Assembly (NCBI RefSeq): GCF_030718935.1
Contig: NZ_CP132194.1
Location: forward strand, 2,108,001 to 2,172,000
Reading direction: 5' to 3'
Origin: Psychrobacter sp. M13
Lineage (GTDB): Bacteria > Pseudomonadota > Gammaproteobacteria > Pseudomonadales > Moraxellaceae
Length of the DNA: 64,000 bases
The position numbers were made by a program, and so were the translations under genes. This document shows positions 1 to 8,466 of the stretch, piece after piece. Under the pieces are notes generated by a model that worked only from the letters and a program-made list of their open reading frames with translations, ran no database searches and was not told the origin of the DNA. Numbering within the stretch: the first letter of the stretch is position 1; every line of letters starts with the position of its first letter.

Positions 1-361
1 TTTCTGCCCGTGGGCTTTAGAGGAATAAAATTAAAAGGGTTATTAGCGGTATTATCAGTGGTCATGCAGGACAGCCTTTTCGATTCAGAGTAGAGATATT
101 TAACCGCTATTATCGCTTATTCAGTGGCTTTTTGATATGGTCTGACTGATGTTTCACTGATGTTTTACCGGCCTATTATACTAAAAGCGCTTGCCTCAAA
201 AGACAGTATCAATAAAGTGCCGCTTCGCAAATTCAAAGATGCAATGAAGCTGACAACTTTAGCGCATCTACAACGAGCAGACGAGTTTGATGACATTACA
301 CAGGTGTATGAAAGCGCTTTAGCGTAAGTGTGACAAGACAATAGTGACCTAATGTTCGATA
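1..361. other. Left edge without an identifiable gene
   Basis: No convincing gene is visible. A 55-codon open frame runs on the plus strand from ATG 160 to TAA 327 and encodes a basic, leucine-rich peptide ending in QVYESALA. Its frame is open only from 136, because a TGA lies at 133-135. An overlapping frame upstream (about 30-150) is also open for roughly 40 codons. Together they could be the remains of a decayed gene, but I do not recognise either peptide. Confidence 0.3.
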
Positions 362-628
362 TTAACAGGGCTCATAAGTGCACAGATTTTTCTCACTCTT
401 TGTGAGAGCGACTATCTTAATAGGAACAGCAAATGACCATGCCATACCCGCTGTGCAGTAAAAAACCCCATCATGAAAAGACTCAATCCTCGCTGTAAAA
501 TCATTATCATCATGACCCATCATAGCCTCTTCATCACTATTATCAGATACCGCGCACCATATCTTATTGGCACCTTTAGCGAGCATATCACGTGCCAAAT
601 CACTACCTTCAAAAATAGTATCATTCAT
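362..628 (-). CDS. Small acidic protein of unknown function (88 aa)
   Basis: I do not recognise this protein. It is 88 residues, soluble and acidic in its middle (a run of D, E, H and N around residues 30-45). It has three cysteines and no signal peptide or membrane segment. The ATG at 628 is preceded by a good ribosome binding site (AGAGGAG, seven bases upstream), which supports it as a real gene despite its size. It stands alone between the unannotated left edge and a 247-bp spacer before the DUF305 gene. Confidence 0.6.
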   Translation of the reverse strand: MNDTIFEGSDLARDMLAKGANKIWCAVSDNSDEEAMMGHDDNDFTARIESFHDGVFYCTAGMAWSFAVPIKIVALTKSEKNLCTYEPC

Positions 629-875
629 GACTATCTCCTCTAATTATACGACTTCTGTTGATCGTTAATCTTTAAATCAAACAACCTATAATTAGTGTAG
701 TCTTTTATTAAACTTTTGTAATAGGGATCACTCATTATTCATGACAGACGGTACGATAAACACGACAGATGACACAGATACTTAACTAACTCACGCTTCT
801 CAATTTACTAAAATTACAAGACATTAATATAAGTAGTTTTTAGATAAATTTGTGATGAGATATAAAAACTAGTTG

Positions 876-1637
876 TCATACTTTATTCTGAGCAATCCAA
901 CTTTGCATCTGCTCAATCTCTGGCTGCTGGGCATCGATAACCGCTTGTGCTAACTTACGCATCTCTTTATCTTTACCATATTTTAGCTGCACCTCTGCCA
1001 TATCGACTGCGCCAATGTGATGAGGTAGCATGCCACGAGCAAAGGCCATATCAGGATTAGGATCGGCAATACCGAGCATCATCTCCCCATGCATCGCATC
1101 CATGCCTTGCGCGTAGGCTTGCTGCATCATTTCAGTATCAGTAGTAGGTTCGCTAGTATCAGGATGACTCGCTATCCACGTTTGCATCTGCTCAATCTCA
1201 GCCTGTTGCGCATCAACAATGTCTTGTGCCAGCTTAAGCATTTCTGCATCTGCACCATATTTTAGCTGTACTTTTGCCATATCGACTGCGCCGATATGAT
1301 GACCGAGCATCCCTTGGGCAAAGGCGGTATCAGGATCGTTATAGCTCATGCCTTTCATCATCTCTTCATGCATCATGGTCATCGAGGCGGTATAGTCTTT
1401 GAGCATAGTGCTCATATTAGCTTCATCTGCTGGCATCATATTCATATTGTCGCCACTCATATCGTGACCGGCATGCGGATCTGCAGCGCTAGTTTCGGTT
1501 ATGGCATCTCCCTCTTCTATTGGTGCGACCGTGTCGTTAGTAGGCTGGCAAGCACTAATCAACAAAGCGGTGCCGATACTGGCTGTGATAAAACTTAAAC
1601 GTGATTTTTTAATAATTGTCATGTTATTAACGCTCAT
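876..1637 (-). CDS. DUF305 lipoprotein with duplicated domain
   Basis: Exported lipoprotein of 253 aa. A hydrophobic signal ends in the lipobox LISAC (Cys30), and a His/Met-rich linker (HAGHDM, NMNMM) covers residues 55-70. Two DUF305 modules follow with a period of about 93 residues. Each carries a GML-x-HHIGAVDMA motif (His113-His114 and His206-His207) and a QxEIEQMQ-WI tail. DUF305 is a ferritin-like four-helix fold often found with copper or other metal-handling genes. The Met and His richness fits periplasmic metal binding, but this is inference. It lies downstream of the DUF411 gene on the same strand, separated by a hairpin. The ribosome binding site is weak, and Met6 is an alternative start. 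Confidence 0.88.
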   Translation of the reverse strand: MSVNNMTIIKKSRLSFITASIGTALLISACQPTNDTVAPIEEGDAITETSAADPHAGHDMSGDNMNMMPADEANMSTMLKDYTASMTMMHEEMMKGMSYNDPDTAFAQGMLGHHIGAVDMAKVQLKYGADAEMLKLAQDIVDAQQAEIEQMQTWIASHPDTSEPTTDTEMMQQAYAQGMDAMHGEMMLGIADPNPDMAFARGMLPHHIGAVDMAEVQLKYGKDKEMRKLAQAVIDAQQPEIEQMQSWIAQNKV

Positions 1638-1668
1638 AGGTTACTTTTAATGTAGATAGGTTAAATAA

Positions 1669-1700
1669 AAACTGATAAATCCGCAAAGATTTATCAGTTT
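1669..1700 (-). terminator. Hairpin between DUF411 and DUF305 genes
   Basis: A perfect 12-bp inverted repeat (AAACTGATAAAT, arms 1669-1680 and 1689-1700) with an 8-base loop. Read on the minus strand it is followed by a run of five T. It probably ends or attenuates transcription from the DUF411 gene before the DUF305 gene. Confidence 0.7.
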
Positions 1701-1754
1701 GATAATCATTATTTTAATAAGCATTGCTTTAATAATTATTGCTATTGGATAGCG

Positions 1755-2366
1755 CTATAATTGCTGCTCAGTTGTCTCGATATTCGCGTAGACTTCGCTG
1801 CTACCATCTTTATTGATTTGCATGATTTGATACGGATCAAACTTATCTTGATATTCCATACCTGGACTACCCATAGGCATACCAGGAACGGCTAGACCGA
1901 GCGCTTGAGCAGGAGGATTGGCCAAGAACTGCGCCATATATTTGGCAGGGACATGACCTTCAAATACATAGCCATCGGTGGTGATCGCAGTATGACAAGA
2001 TTGCATATTATCAGGTACGCCGTAACGCTGTTTAACTTCAGCTAAGTCCGTAATATCCTGCCCCGTTGCGCTCATGCCATTATCTTGGGCATGATCTATC
2101 CATTCTTTACAGCAGCCGCAATTGGCATCTTTGTAGACCGTCGCGGAGACGTTTTTGAGCAAGTTTGGATTAGTAATTGGGGTGATTGGCGCAACTGAGC
2201 TTTTGCTTGATACAGGTTCCGTCTTAGAAGTGTCTGCCACATCTAGAGTATCCGTTTGAGCACACGCTGCTAATGTTGTGCTGAACACCACTAAGATGGC
2301 TGAAGCTGATAACTTACTAGGTTTAAAAAAAGAAAATTTAGAAAATAGCGAGTTGTGACTTTTCAT
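1755..2366 (-). CDS. DUF411 metal-binding lipoprotein
   Basis: Exported protein of 203 aa with a signal ending in a LAAC lipobox (Cys35). The DUF411 domain spans about residues 72-198. It contains the CGCCKEW motif (Cys83, Cys85, Cys86), GVPDNMQSCHTA (Cys124, His125) and the Met-rich VPGMPMGSPGME segment. DUF411 proteins are commonly encoded with copper resistance genes and are thought to bind Cu(I). Here the only neighbour of that kind is the DUF305 gene; no P-type ATPase or copper oxidase gene is in view. The ATG is preceded by AAAGGA. The unusually long linker (residues 36-70, rich in Ser, Thr and Pro) looks unstructured. Confidence 0.88.
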   Translation of the reverse strand: MKSHNSLFSKFSFFKPSKLSASAILVVFSTTLAACAQTDTLDVADTSKTEPVSSKSSVAPITPITNPNLLKNVSATVYKDANCGCCKEWIDHAQDNGMSATGQDITDLAEVKQRYGVPDNMQSCHTAITTDGYVFEGHVPAKYMAQFLANPPAQALGLAVPGMPMGSPGMEYQDKFDPYQIMQINKDGSSEVYANIETTEQQL

Positions 2367-2398
2367 AAAATTATCCTTTAGCTTAGGGGCTTTATACT

Positions 2399-2665
2399 AG
2401 GGCGTGTTGAACATTCGATCATGGCACTGACAGCGACTATTTTTTTAGTCGATTCTAGATTAAAAATATCTAGTTTAGTCGTTCTAAGCGGATCTTTTTA
2501 ATGACGAATCGGCAAAAAAGAGTCCTGTCCTTGTAGGCTGATGCTAAAATCGCTCTATTCGTTATAAAAATCTAGCCAAGGCATCTGCATTAACTGCAAT
2601 TTTTACTTAGACTAGAACCATTTTAGCTATCAGCAGTGCTCATTTATGAATGTTCAATACGCCCT
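2399..2665. mobile_element. MITE-like element with 18-bp terminal inverted repeats
   Basis: The 385-bp space between the DUF411 gene and glpM is mostly filled by a 267-bp stretch. It is bounded by AGGGCGTGTTGAACATTC (2399-2416) and its complement (2648-2665), which match at 17 of 18 positions. No coding capacity is seen inside, and no clear target duplication flanks it. The size, the termini and the absence of a gene fit a non-autonomous transposable element. The family is not identified. Confidence 0.55.
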
Positions 2666-2751
2666 GAGCTATTTTATAGAATTATCCTAAATAATTAAGT
2701 CCCTTTAAGTAACGATTTCTTAATAGTGAATTCAATCAATTTGCTAAGCGC

Positions 2752-3087
2752 TTATAGCTGTAGTTGTTGCCAGACCACTATTAAAATAGCAGCGGCGACT
2801 AGCCAGCCTACCACGCCTAACATCAACGCCTTAAATAGGCCAATATGACTAAAGCTAAAGAAGACGATCAAGGTATAAACAAGATGCGGAATGACACCTA
2901 ACATGCTAAATATTAATGCCACTCTAAAGTCAGCAGCGCTACGCTGAGTGCCAACGATAAAGTGGCTGATCAAGGTAAAGGTTGGGAATAGCGGCGCAAG
3001 AGCTGCTAGGTAGAAAAACCGTGTTTTGGCAAATAGCTGAATAACTAAGACCATTAAGGCGCCAATAAGCATTTTTAACCAGATCAT
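2752..3087 (-). CDS. glpM: GlpM family inner-membrane protein
   Basis: Membrane protein of 111 aa with four hydrophobic segments. The sequence around residues 13-50 (LVIQLFAKTRFFYLAALAPL, FPTF, SHFIVGTQRS) is characteristic of the GlpM family. In Pseudomonas, GlpM is known for an effect on alginate production; its biochemical role is unclear. It is a single gene here, read away from the MITE-like element, with an AGAGA-type ribosome binding site. The family assignment is by motif and length. Confidence 0.8.
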   Translation of the reverse strand: MIWLKMLIGALMVLVIQLFAKTRFFYLAALAPLFPTFTLISHFIVGTQRSAADFRVALIFSMLGVIPHLVYTLIVFFSFSHIGLFKALMLGVVGWLVAAAILIVVWQQLQL

Positions 3088-3133
3088 AAATGTGATCTCT
3101 CGTTATACAAAAGCAAAATTATACCTTAAATAT

Positions 3134-3874
3134 CTATACCCCACCTGCCCCTTTACTAGAGACTTCGCTGTTTTCAACCAGTATGGCCATAGCGGTTTTT
3201 TTGAGGATATTCCATTGCTCATCGTCTACATAAATGCCCTCTTTCCAAGCACGGTTATGAGTAGCAAATAGCTCATCTGTCGATATCTTACGATCAAAGT
3301 GCTGAATCTCGTTTTCGATGTCGAAATTAGAGGTCGATAATTCAATGACAATATCTTGCTTTTCGCCAGCTTTTTTCTCATGGGCCGCCTGAGGCTTATC
3401 AAAAAAGTATAAATCAGGATAGACGAAACCTTGATTCAGGGTGAATAAAGTATGTCTAGGCGCTGTGCCATTATCCCAACGCGCCAAACAAGCAATGCCC
3501 TTTGATGCTAAGCTTACCAATTCGCTATAGGCTAACCAGCGGTTATGAGCGTTATATAAAGTAATCTTGTAATGCTCAAGATCACCCATTTTTTCCAGCG
3601 CATAATCTATTATTGAGGGCAGGTGACAGACTATACTGCTGTTATGCAGATCTAAACCGATCTCGTCTGCGCTTTGATGGACTATATCGATAGCGATATC
3701 TCGCCCTATTAAGATATAAGGGCTGGCACCATTAAACTGGCTCACTCCGTCTAGCCCTGCCATCTGTAATTCTGCAACCATCGTAGCGATCAGATCGGCC
3801 TCGCCTACTTCTCGATGCATCCCTGAAAAGGCTTTGTATACGGTGGTGATAATCTCATTACGCGATACAATCAT
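3134..3874 (-). CDS. DUF3726 domain protein
   Basis: Soluble protein of 246 aa. Its N-terminus (MIVSRNEIITTVYKAFSG, then GEADLIATMV and AGLDGV) matches the beginning of DUF3726 proteins as I remember them. No catalytic motif is evident. The start follows only 3 bp after the stop of the 587-aa gene and has an AGAGGA ribosome binding site, so the two are almost certainly translated from one mRNA. The locus also carries the BCCT transporter, M19-like enzyme, aldehyde dehydrogenase and RidA. The function is unknown; an accessory role in that pathway is the contextual guess. Confidence 0.65.
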   Translation of the reverse strand: MIVSRNEIITTVYKAFSGMHREVGEADLIATMVAELQMAGLDGVSQFNGASPYILIGRDIAIDIVHQSADEIGLDLHNSSIVCHLPSIIDYALEKMGDLEHYKITLYNAHNRWLAYSELVSLASKGIACLARWDNGTAPRHTLFTLNQGFVYPDLYFFDKPQAAHEKKAGEKQDIVIELSTSNFDIENEIQHFDRKISTDELFATHNRAWKEGIYVDDEQWNILKKTAMAILVENSEVSSKGAGGV

Positions 3875-3877
3875 GTC

Positions 3878-5641
3878 TTAATCCTCTACTTGCAGTACTG
3901 CTGGCGTGTCAGTCTCATTAATCCTCGGCAGCTCATCTATCTTTGACAGCTCATCTATCTTTGGTAACAGGGGAAACAGCCATTCGTCGCTATCGACCTC
4001 ATCATACAGTGGCGCACCTTGGAACAGCGTCACTCGTACCCAGCGATCGGATCTTGGATCAAATTTAGTCGCGCCAAACATCGATAACTTACAGCGCAAT
4101 AGCTGAATCGGCAGCGTGTCTTTGTGCAGCACATTCATCTGAATGTCACCCATTTGCTTTTGGCTCATCGTCCAGACTCGCCGCGCAATCGAGCGATATT
4201 TAGGTTTGGTTAGTATAAATTCCGAAATAAGTTGCTGACTATCTGCCTGCTGTAGCGCTAAATATAAGCCATTGGCCTGCCGCGCTATATCTAACGATAG
4301 CTCGCGATTATCCCCTTGCTCTTGTCCGCGTACACCCATGCGCGGCTCTTCTTTATCGATAGATCTATACCAAAACCAATAACGGTTATCAGGCTCATTA
4401 AAGTCAGTGTTAATCGCCCATTGGTAGCGCGCCTCTAATACCGCTAGCAAATCGGCCACGGTTTTATTCTTGGGTAGCGCTAAGGTTTCATCGGCATTGA
4501 CCTTTTCTTGAAAGCCATCAACCCGCTCAGGATAAAGCTCCATTAGGCACGAGATAATCACTTCTTGGCTCTCAAAACTTAATTGATCATGAGCTTGTAG
4601 GAATTGCGCCCATGTCTTGTAGGTTTTACTGGTTGCGTCTAACTCCTTTTGTAGCGCGGTCAGCTCTTCAACCACAGTCGCATTTAGCTTAACTTGTTGC
4701 TCATTGATGGTGACAATCTCAGTAAAATGCTGAATAGCACGAGTCAGTAAGCGATCAAGATAAGCTACCTTGGCAGGCTCAATCGTGCAGACCAATACTG
4801 ATTGTAATGCCTCCTCACGCGTGGTCAGCCATTGATCAACGATACAAGGATGATTAATCAAATACGGTGCCATACCCAGACCCGTCGCGTTACCTATGCC
4901 TAAATAGCGCTTAATCTCTGGATGTAGAGCGACAGCCTTTTCACCGCCCTTCTGCTTAGCCAAGTAATCTACCCAGTTGAGACTAAATTCACGTAGCAAG
5001 TACACTGCGCACATCTGCGCTCGAAACGACTGATCAAAGTCTTGGCTATGATCGAGTGGCTTAAAGTCATAGATACCAAACTTACCATTACCATAGACGG
5101 CAGTAGTGCGCAGGATATAGCCGACTTGTGCTAGCACCTCCAGATCAGGTTGGCGGCTATTAGATAAGGATGAGACAATATGATCGAACACCCGCACGCT
5201 TTTATTCGCCCGTGCCAGCACCATTACCATATTCGAGTTACGACCGGCTTCTTGTAATGGCACGTTCGCTTTTAGATTATCGAGTAATTCTTGACCAATC
5301 TCACCGTAGACTAGCCCAAAGGTGACATCCCATTTCTCTGCTATCACTCTATCGTTACGCTCATCATCAGCAAGCTCATTACAGAATACTACTAAATTAT
5401 AAATATGCTCAGGCGTTGTTAGCCGATAGATAACCTGTCCATAGCCTTGACTATCTAAATTCCAAAGATGCGTGCTTAGTGTCCAGTTTTCCCTATCGAT
5501 CTTACGTAGTAAAGTACGTACAAAGCTAATGCGCGTCTGATGCATGGCACCTAAGCGCTCAGCATTCATAACCACATTGGAGTGGCGTAAAGGCAATGCT
5601 GCTACGTTAACGTTTTCATTGTTTGCGTGGACCATATTCAC
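3878..5641 (-). CDS. Unrecognised 587-aa protein of the BCCT/M19-like locus
   Basis: I do not recognise this protein. It is large, soluble and mixed alpha/beta in character. There is no signal peptide or transmembrane segment, and residues 300-345 (ELTALQKELDATSKTYK region) look coiled. Near the C-terminus a short repeat (PKIDELSKIDELPRI) reflects a 15-bp DNA duplication at about 3928-3960. The start is GTG at 5641, preceded by AAAGGAG; the in-frame ATG two codons on is an alternative. It sits between the BCCT transporter (97-bp gap) and the DUF3726 gene (3-bp gap), which implies a shared operon. Confidence 0.7.
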   Translation of the reverse strand: MNMVHANNENVNVAALPLRHSNVVMNAERLGAMHQTRISFVRTLLRKIDRENWTLSTHLWNLDSQGYGQVIYRLTTPEHIYNLVVFCNELADDERNDRVIAEKWDVTFGLVYGEIGQELLDNLKANVPLQEAGRNSNMVMVLARANKSVRVFDHIVSSLSNSRQPDLEVLAQVGYILRTTAVYGNGKFGIYDFKPLDHSQDFDQSFRAQMCAVYLLREFSLNWVDYLAKQKGGEKAVALHPEIKRYLGIGNATGLGMAPYLINHPCIVDQWLTTREEALQSVLVCTIEPAKVAYLDRLLTRAIQHFTEIVTINEQQVKLNATVVEELTALQKELDATSKTYKTWAQFLQAHDQLSFESQEVIISCLMELYPERVDGFQEKVNADETLALPKNKTVADLLAVLEARYQWAINTDFNEPDNRYWFWYRSIDKEEPRMGVRGQEQGDNRELSLDIARQANGLYLALQQADSQQLISEFILTKPKYRSIARRVWTMSQKQMGDIQMNVLHKDTLPIQLLRCKLSMFGATKFDPRSDRWVRVTLFQGAPLYDEVDSDEWLFPLLPKIDELSKIDELPRINETDTPAVLQVED

Positions 5642-5738
5642 AATCCCACTCCTTTATATAGGGGGTTAAGCCAGCATGGTATCTTTTAAATTACCAATGC
5701 CAGCTTATTTTTTATGCTTTCAAACTAAAAGTAAACCT

Positions 5739-7394
5739 CTATTCTTTTGACTCAACAGTATTAGTTTTTGTCAAACTTTCCTCAGCGATGCGGTGTTCAG
5801 TCTCTACCCGATTAGGGCGATAAAGATCTTGGTCGCGTGCCATTTGCTGAGCAATTTGTGGTCCATTCCATAGCGATGGCAGTAAAATAAAAGACACAGG
5901 CACTGCGGTAATCACAATAAACGATTGCAAAGCCGTCACACCACCTGAACCAAGCGAGATTAAAACGATAGCGGTTACACCCATCATGACGCCCCAAAAG
6001 GTACGAATCATAGCATTTGGCTCGCGCTCACCGCTGATCACCACACTGATGGTATAAGTCATCGAGTCACCTGTCGTGACGATAAAAACGGTGGTCAAAA
6101 TCAAAAATAGTATTGAAACAATCAAAGGAAAAGGTAATGACTGCGTAACGGCAAGCAAAGCACCAGGTAAATTAAAGCCTTCAAATGCGCTACTGACAAC
6201 ACCAGGATTGGCAATCTCAAACGCGAGACCTGAACCACCGACTACCGTAAACCAAAAACAAGTTACTAGTGGTGCAATAATACAAACCGTCGTAATCAAC
6301 TGGCGAATCGTACGACCGCGCGAGATACGGGCAATAAAGATGGCCATCATCGGGCCATACCCTAAGAACCAGCCCCAAAAGAATACTGTCCAACCCCCAA
6401 GCCAGCCTTCATCACCGCGGAAAGTCGCCATCGGAATGAAGTTATCGACCATCGTGCCGACACCTTGGATATAACCGTTAACGATAAAGCTAGTCGGGCC
6501 AAATATTAGAATAAATATCATGAGCGCTACGGCTAAAATAACGTTAAAACGGCTTAGCAACTGCATACCACGGGCAAGACCACTAATGGCTGAAATGGTA
6601 TAGAGCGCAATGGCAAAGACGATAATAATAAGCTGGGTGATAAAAGTATCAGGAATACCGAATAGCTCATTTAAGGCGTAGCTGGTTTGCAATCCCAAAA
6701 ACCCAATCGGCCCAATCGTACCAGCCGCTACCGCGACGATGCAGCACGCATCGACAATCGCGCCAAACTGCCCTGTGAGTACCCGCTCACCAAATACAGG
6801 ATATAACAGCGTACGCGGCTTGAGCGGTAAGCCTTTATCATAATGTAGATGCATCACGACGATAGCGGTCAAGCTACCGACAATCGACCACGCTAAAAAC
6901 CCCCAATGCATAAAAGATTGCGACAAGGCATTAACAGCGCGTTGTTGTAGATCTGGCGCCTCCCCATATAAAGGTGGCGCTGAAACAAAGTGAGCGATAG
7001 GTTCTGCCGCCGCCCAAAACACCCCACCACCAGCGAGTAGCGTACAAAACAAGATAGCCATCCACTTAAAGTTATCCATTTCAGGCACAGGTAGATTACC
7101 TAAGATAACGCGGCCTGTACGACCAGCGCCAACCGCTAACGCGATAACAAAAGTCGCTAACAGTAGAATTTGCCAAAAAGGCCCAAAGACACTAGCTGAC
7201 CAAGTAAATGCTGTATTAACGATTACGGCTAATTGCTCTTCGGCAAAGAGCGCCATAAGCACAAAAGCAATAATAAAACCACCGCTATACCAAAACGCGG
7301 GGTTTTTAAGCCCTAAAGTATCAGTATTTTCCTCTAATGGAGTAGCAGTTGAGCGTCCTAGCTCGTCTTGAGTAAGTCCTTTTCGATCAGCCAT
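5739..7394 (-). CDS. BCCT family transporter, atypical signature
   Basis: Inner-membrane transporter of 551 aa with twelve predicted helices, of the betaine/choline/carnitine family. These carriers move quaternary ammonium or related compounds, driven by ions or by exchange. Residues 335-365 contain the family hallmark ending in ARISRGRTIRQ. The preceding helix reads WTVFFWGWFLGYGP rather than the usual W-WW-S arrangement of betaine carriers, so the aromatic cage differs and the substrate may not be glycine betaine. The start ATG at 7394 has AAAGGA upstream. Next in the operon are the M19-like enzyme, aldehyde dehydrogenase and RidA, which suggests import of a substrate for catabolism. Confidence 0.9.
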   Translation of the reverse strand: MADRKGLTQDELGRSTATPLEENTDTLGLKNPAFWYSGGFIIAFVLMALFAEEQLAVIVNTAFTWSASVFGPFWQILLLATFVIALAVGAGRTGRVILGNLPVPEMDNFKWMAILFCTLLAGGGVFWAAAEPIAHFVSAPPLYGEAPDLQQRAVNALSQSFMHWGFLAWSIVGSLTAIVVMHLHYDKGLPLKPRTLLYPVFGERVLTGQFGAIVDACCIVAVAAGTIGPIGFLGLQTSYALNELFGIPDTFITQLIIIVFAIALYTISAISGLARGMQLLSRFNVILAVALMIFILIFGPTSFIVNGYIQGVGTMVDNFIPMATFRGDEGWLGGWTVFFWGWFLGYGPMMAIFIARISRGRTIRQLITTVCIIAPLVTCFWFTVVGGSGLAFEIANPGVVSSAFEGFNLPGALLAVTQSLPFPLIVSILFLILTTVFIVTTGDSMTYTISVVISGEREPNAMIRTFWGVMMGVTAIVLISLGSGGVTALQSFIVITAVPVSFILLPSLWNGPQIAQQMARDQDLYRPNRVETEHRIAEESLTKTNTVESKE

Positions 7395-7437
7395 GGCTTG
7401 GCTTCCTTTAGTGATTATGCGTTAAGTTAAATAAAAT

Positions 7438-8427
7438 CTAAGCTAAAGGCTTGATGCCACTCTCAAGGAAATCAAACCAGTTTTGACCGATAATCTTGCC
7501 AGCATCAGACTCATTAAAGCCGTGCTTGAGCAGACCGTTGTAGATGTTTTCCATACCTTTTTCACCTGCGAACCAAGGCAAATTATCTGGCCAGCCTGAA
7601 TTATTGGCATTGCCTTCACCATAATCCATCGCTTTTGACCAGCGTCCGTTACGCATCCACTCCAGCACTGACTGTGGCTGATTAAGACATAAATCACTAC
7701 CTATCGCTAAATGCTCTACACCATATTTATCGGCGCAATCGGCAATCATGGTGCAGAAGTCAGCAAGCGTACAGTCGCTACCATTGGGTAAGTGGAATGG
7801 GTATAAGCTGAAACCTAACAGCCCGCCCGCTTTCGTTAAGGCGCTGATGACCGTATCGGATTTGTTCCGTAGTGCCTCATGAGCAGTAGTCGGATTGGCA
7901 TGGCTGATACAGATCGGCCGCGACGATATGTCTATCGCCTCAAGCGTTGACTGCTCAGCGCTGTGTGACATATCGATAATCATACCAACTCGATTCATCT
8001 CCGCTATTGCTTGCTGACCAAAACGCGTCACTCCGCTATCATTTGACTCATAACAACCCGTTGCCAGTAAGCTTTGGTTATTGTAAGTCAGCTGCATAAT
8101 CAGCAAACCCAAACGACGCATCACACTAATTAAGCCAATCTCGTCATCGATTGGTGAGCAGTTTTGCGCGCCAAAGAAAATACCGACTTTGCCTTGCTCT
8201 TTTGCCCTCTGGATATCGTTAACGCCATACACAGGCAAAATCAAATCACTGTTATGCTCAAAATGGCTATTCCACTCGGCGAAACGGGTCATCGTCTGCC
8301 GTGCATCCTCGTGATAAACCAAGGTAGCATGTACCGCGTTGATACCACTGGCTTGTAGCATTTTAAAATAGTCACGATCCCAGTTGCTATATTGCAAACC
8401 GTCAATGACGATATGGTCTTGGTACAT
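7438..8427 (-). CDS. M19 (renal dipeptidase-like) family enzyme lacking canonical metal ligands
   Basis: TIM-barrel protein of 329 aa related to membrane dipeptidase, peptidase family M19. Family landmarks remain: His155 in IDMSHSAEQ, His176 in ISHANP, RNKSD around 187-191 and AIGSD at 241-245. The N-terminal HxD zinc motif is replaced by IDGLQYSN, and the bridging Glu region reads FFGAQN. Dinuclear zinc dipeptidase activity is therefore doubtful, and a variant hydrolase is more likely. I chose ATG 8427 because AAAGGAAT precedes it; the longer frame to 8463 adds 12 residues without a better site. It lies between the BCCT and aldehyde dehydrogenase genes with short gaps. Confidence 0.85.
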   Translation of the reverse strand: MYQDHIVIDGLQYSNWDRDYFKMLQASGINAVHATLVYHEDARQTMTRFAEWNSHFEHNSDLILPVYGVNDIQRAKEQGKVGIFFGAQNCSPIDDEIGLISVMRRLGLLIMQLTYNNQSLLATGCYESNDSGVTRFGQQAIAEMNRVGMIIDMSHSAEQSTLEAIDISSRPICISHANPTTAHEALRNKSDTVISALTKAGGLLGFSLYPFHLPNGSDCTLADFCTMIADCADKYGVEHLAIGSDLCLNQPQSVLEWMRNGRWSKAMDYGEGNANNSGWPDNLPWFAGEKGMENIYNGLLKHGFNESDAGKIIGQNWFDFLESGIKPLA

Positions 8428-8466
8428 GGTTGATTCCTTTAAACTTTTTTTATAAGTAACCACTGG

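Noticed and set aside
6076..6474. 132-codon plus-strand frame inside the BCCT gene
   Set aside because: Opposite-strand shadow of a clear transporter; composition is Lys/Pro/Thr-rich as expected from the complement.
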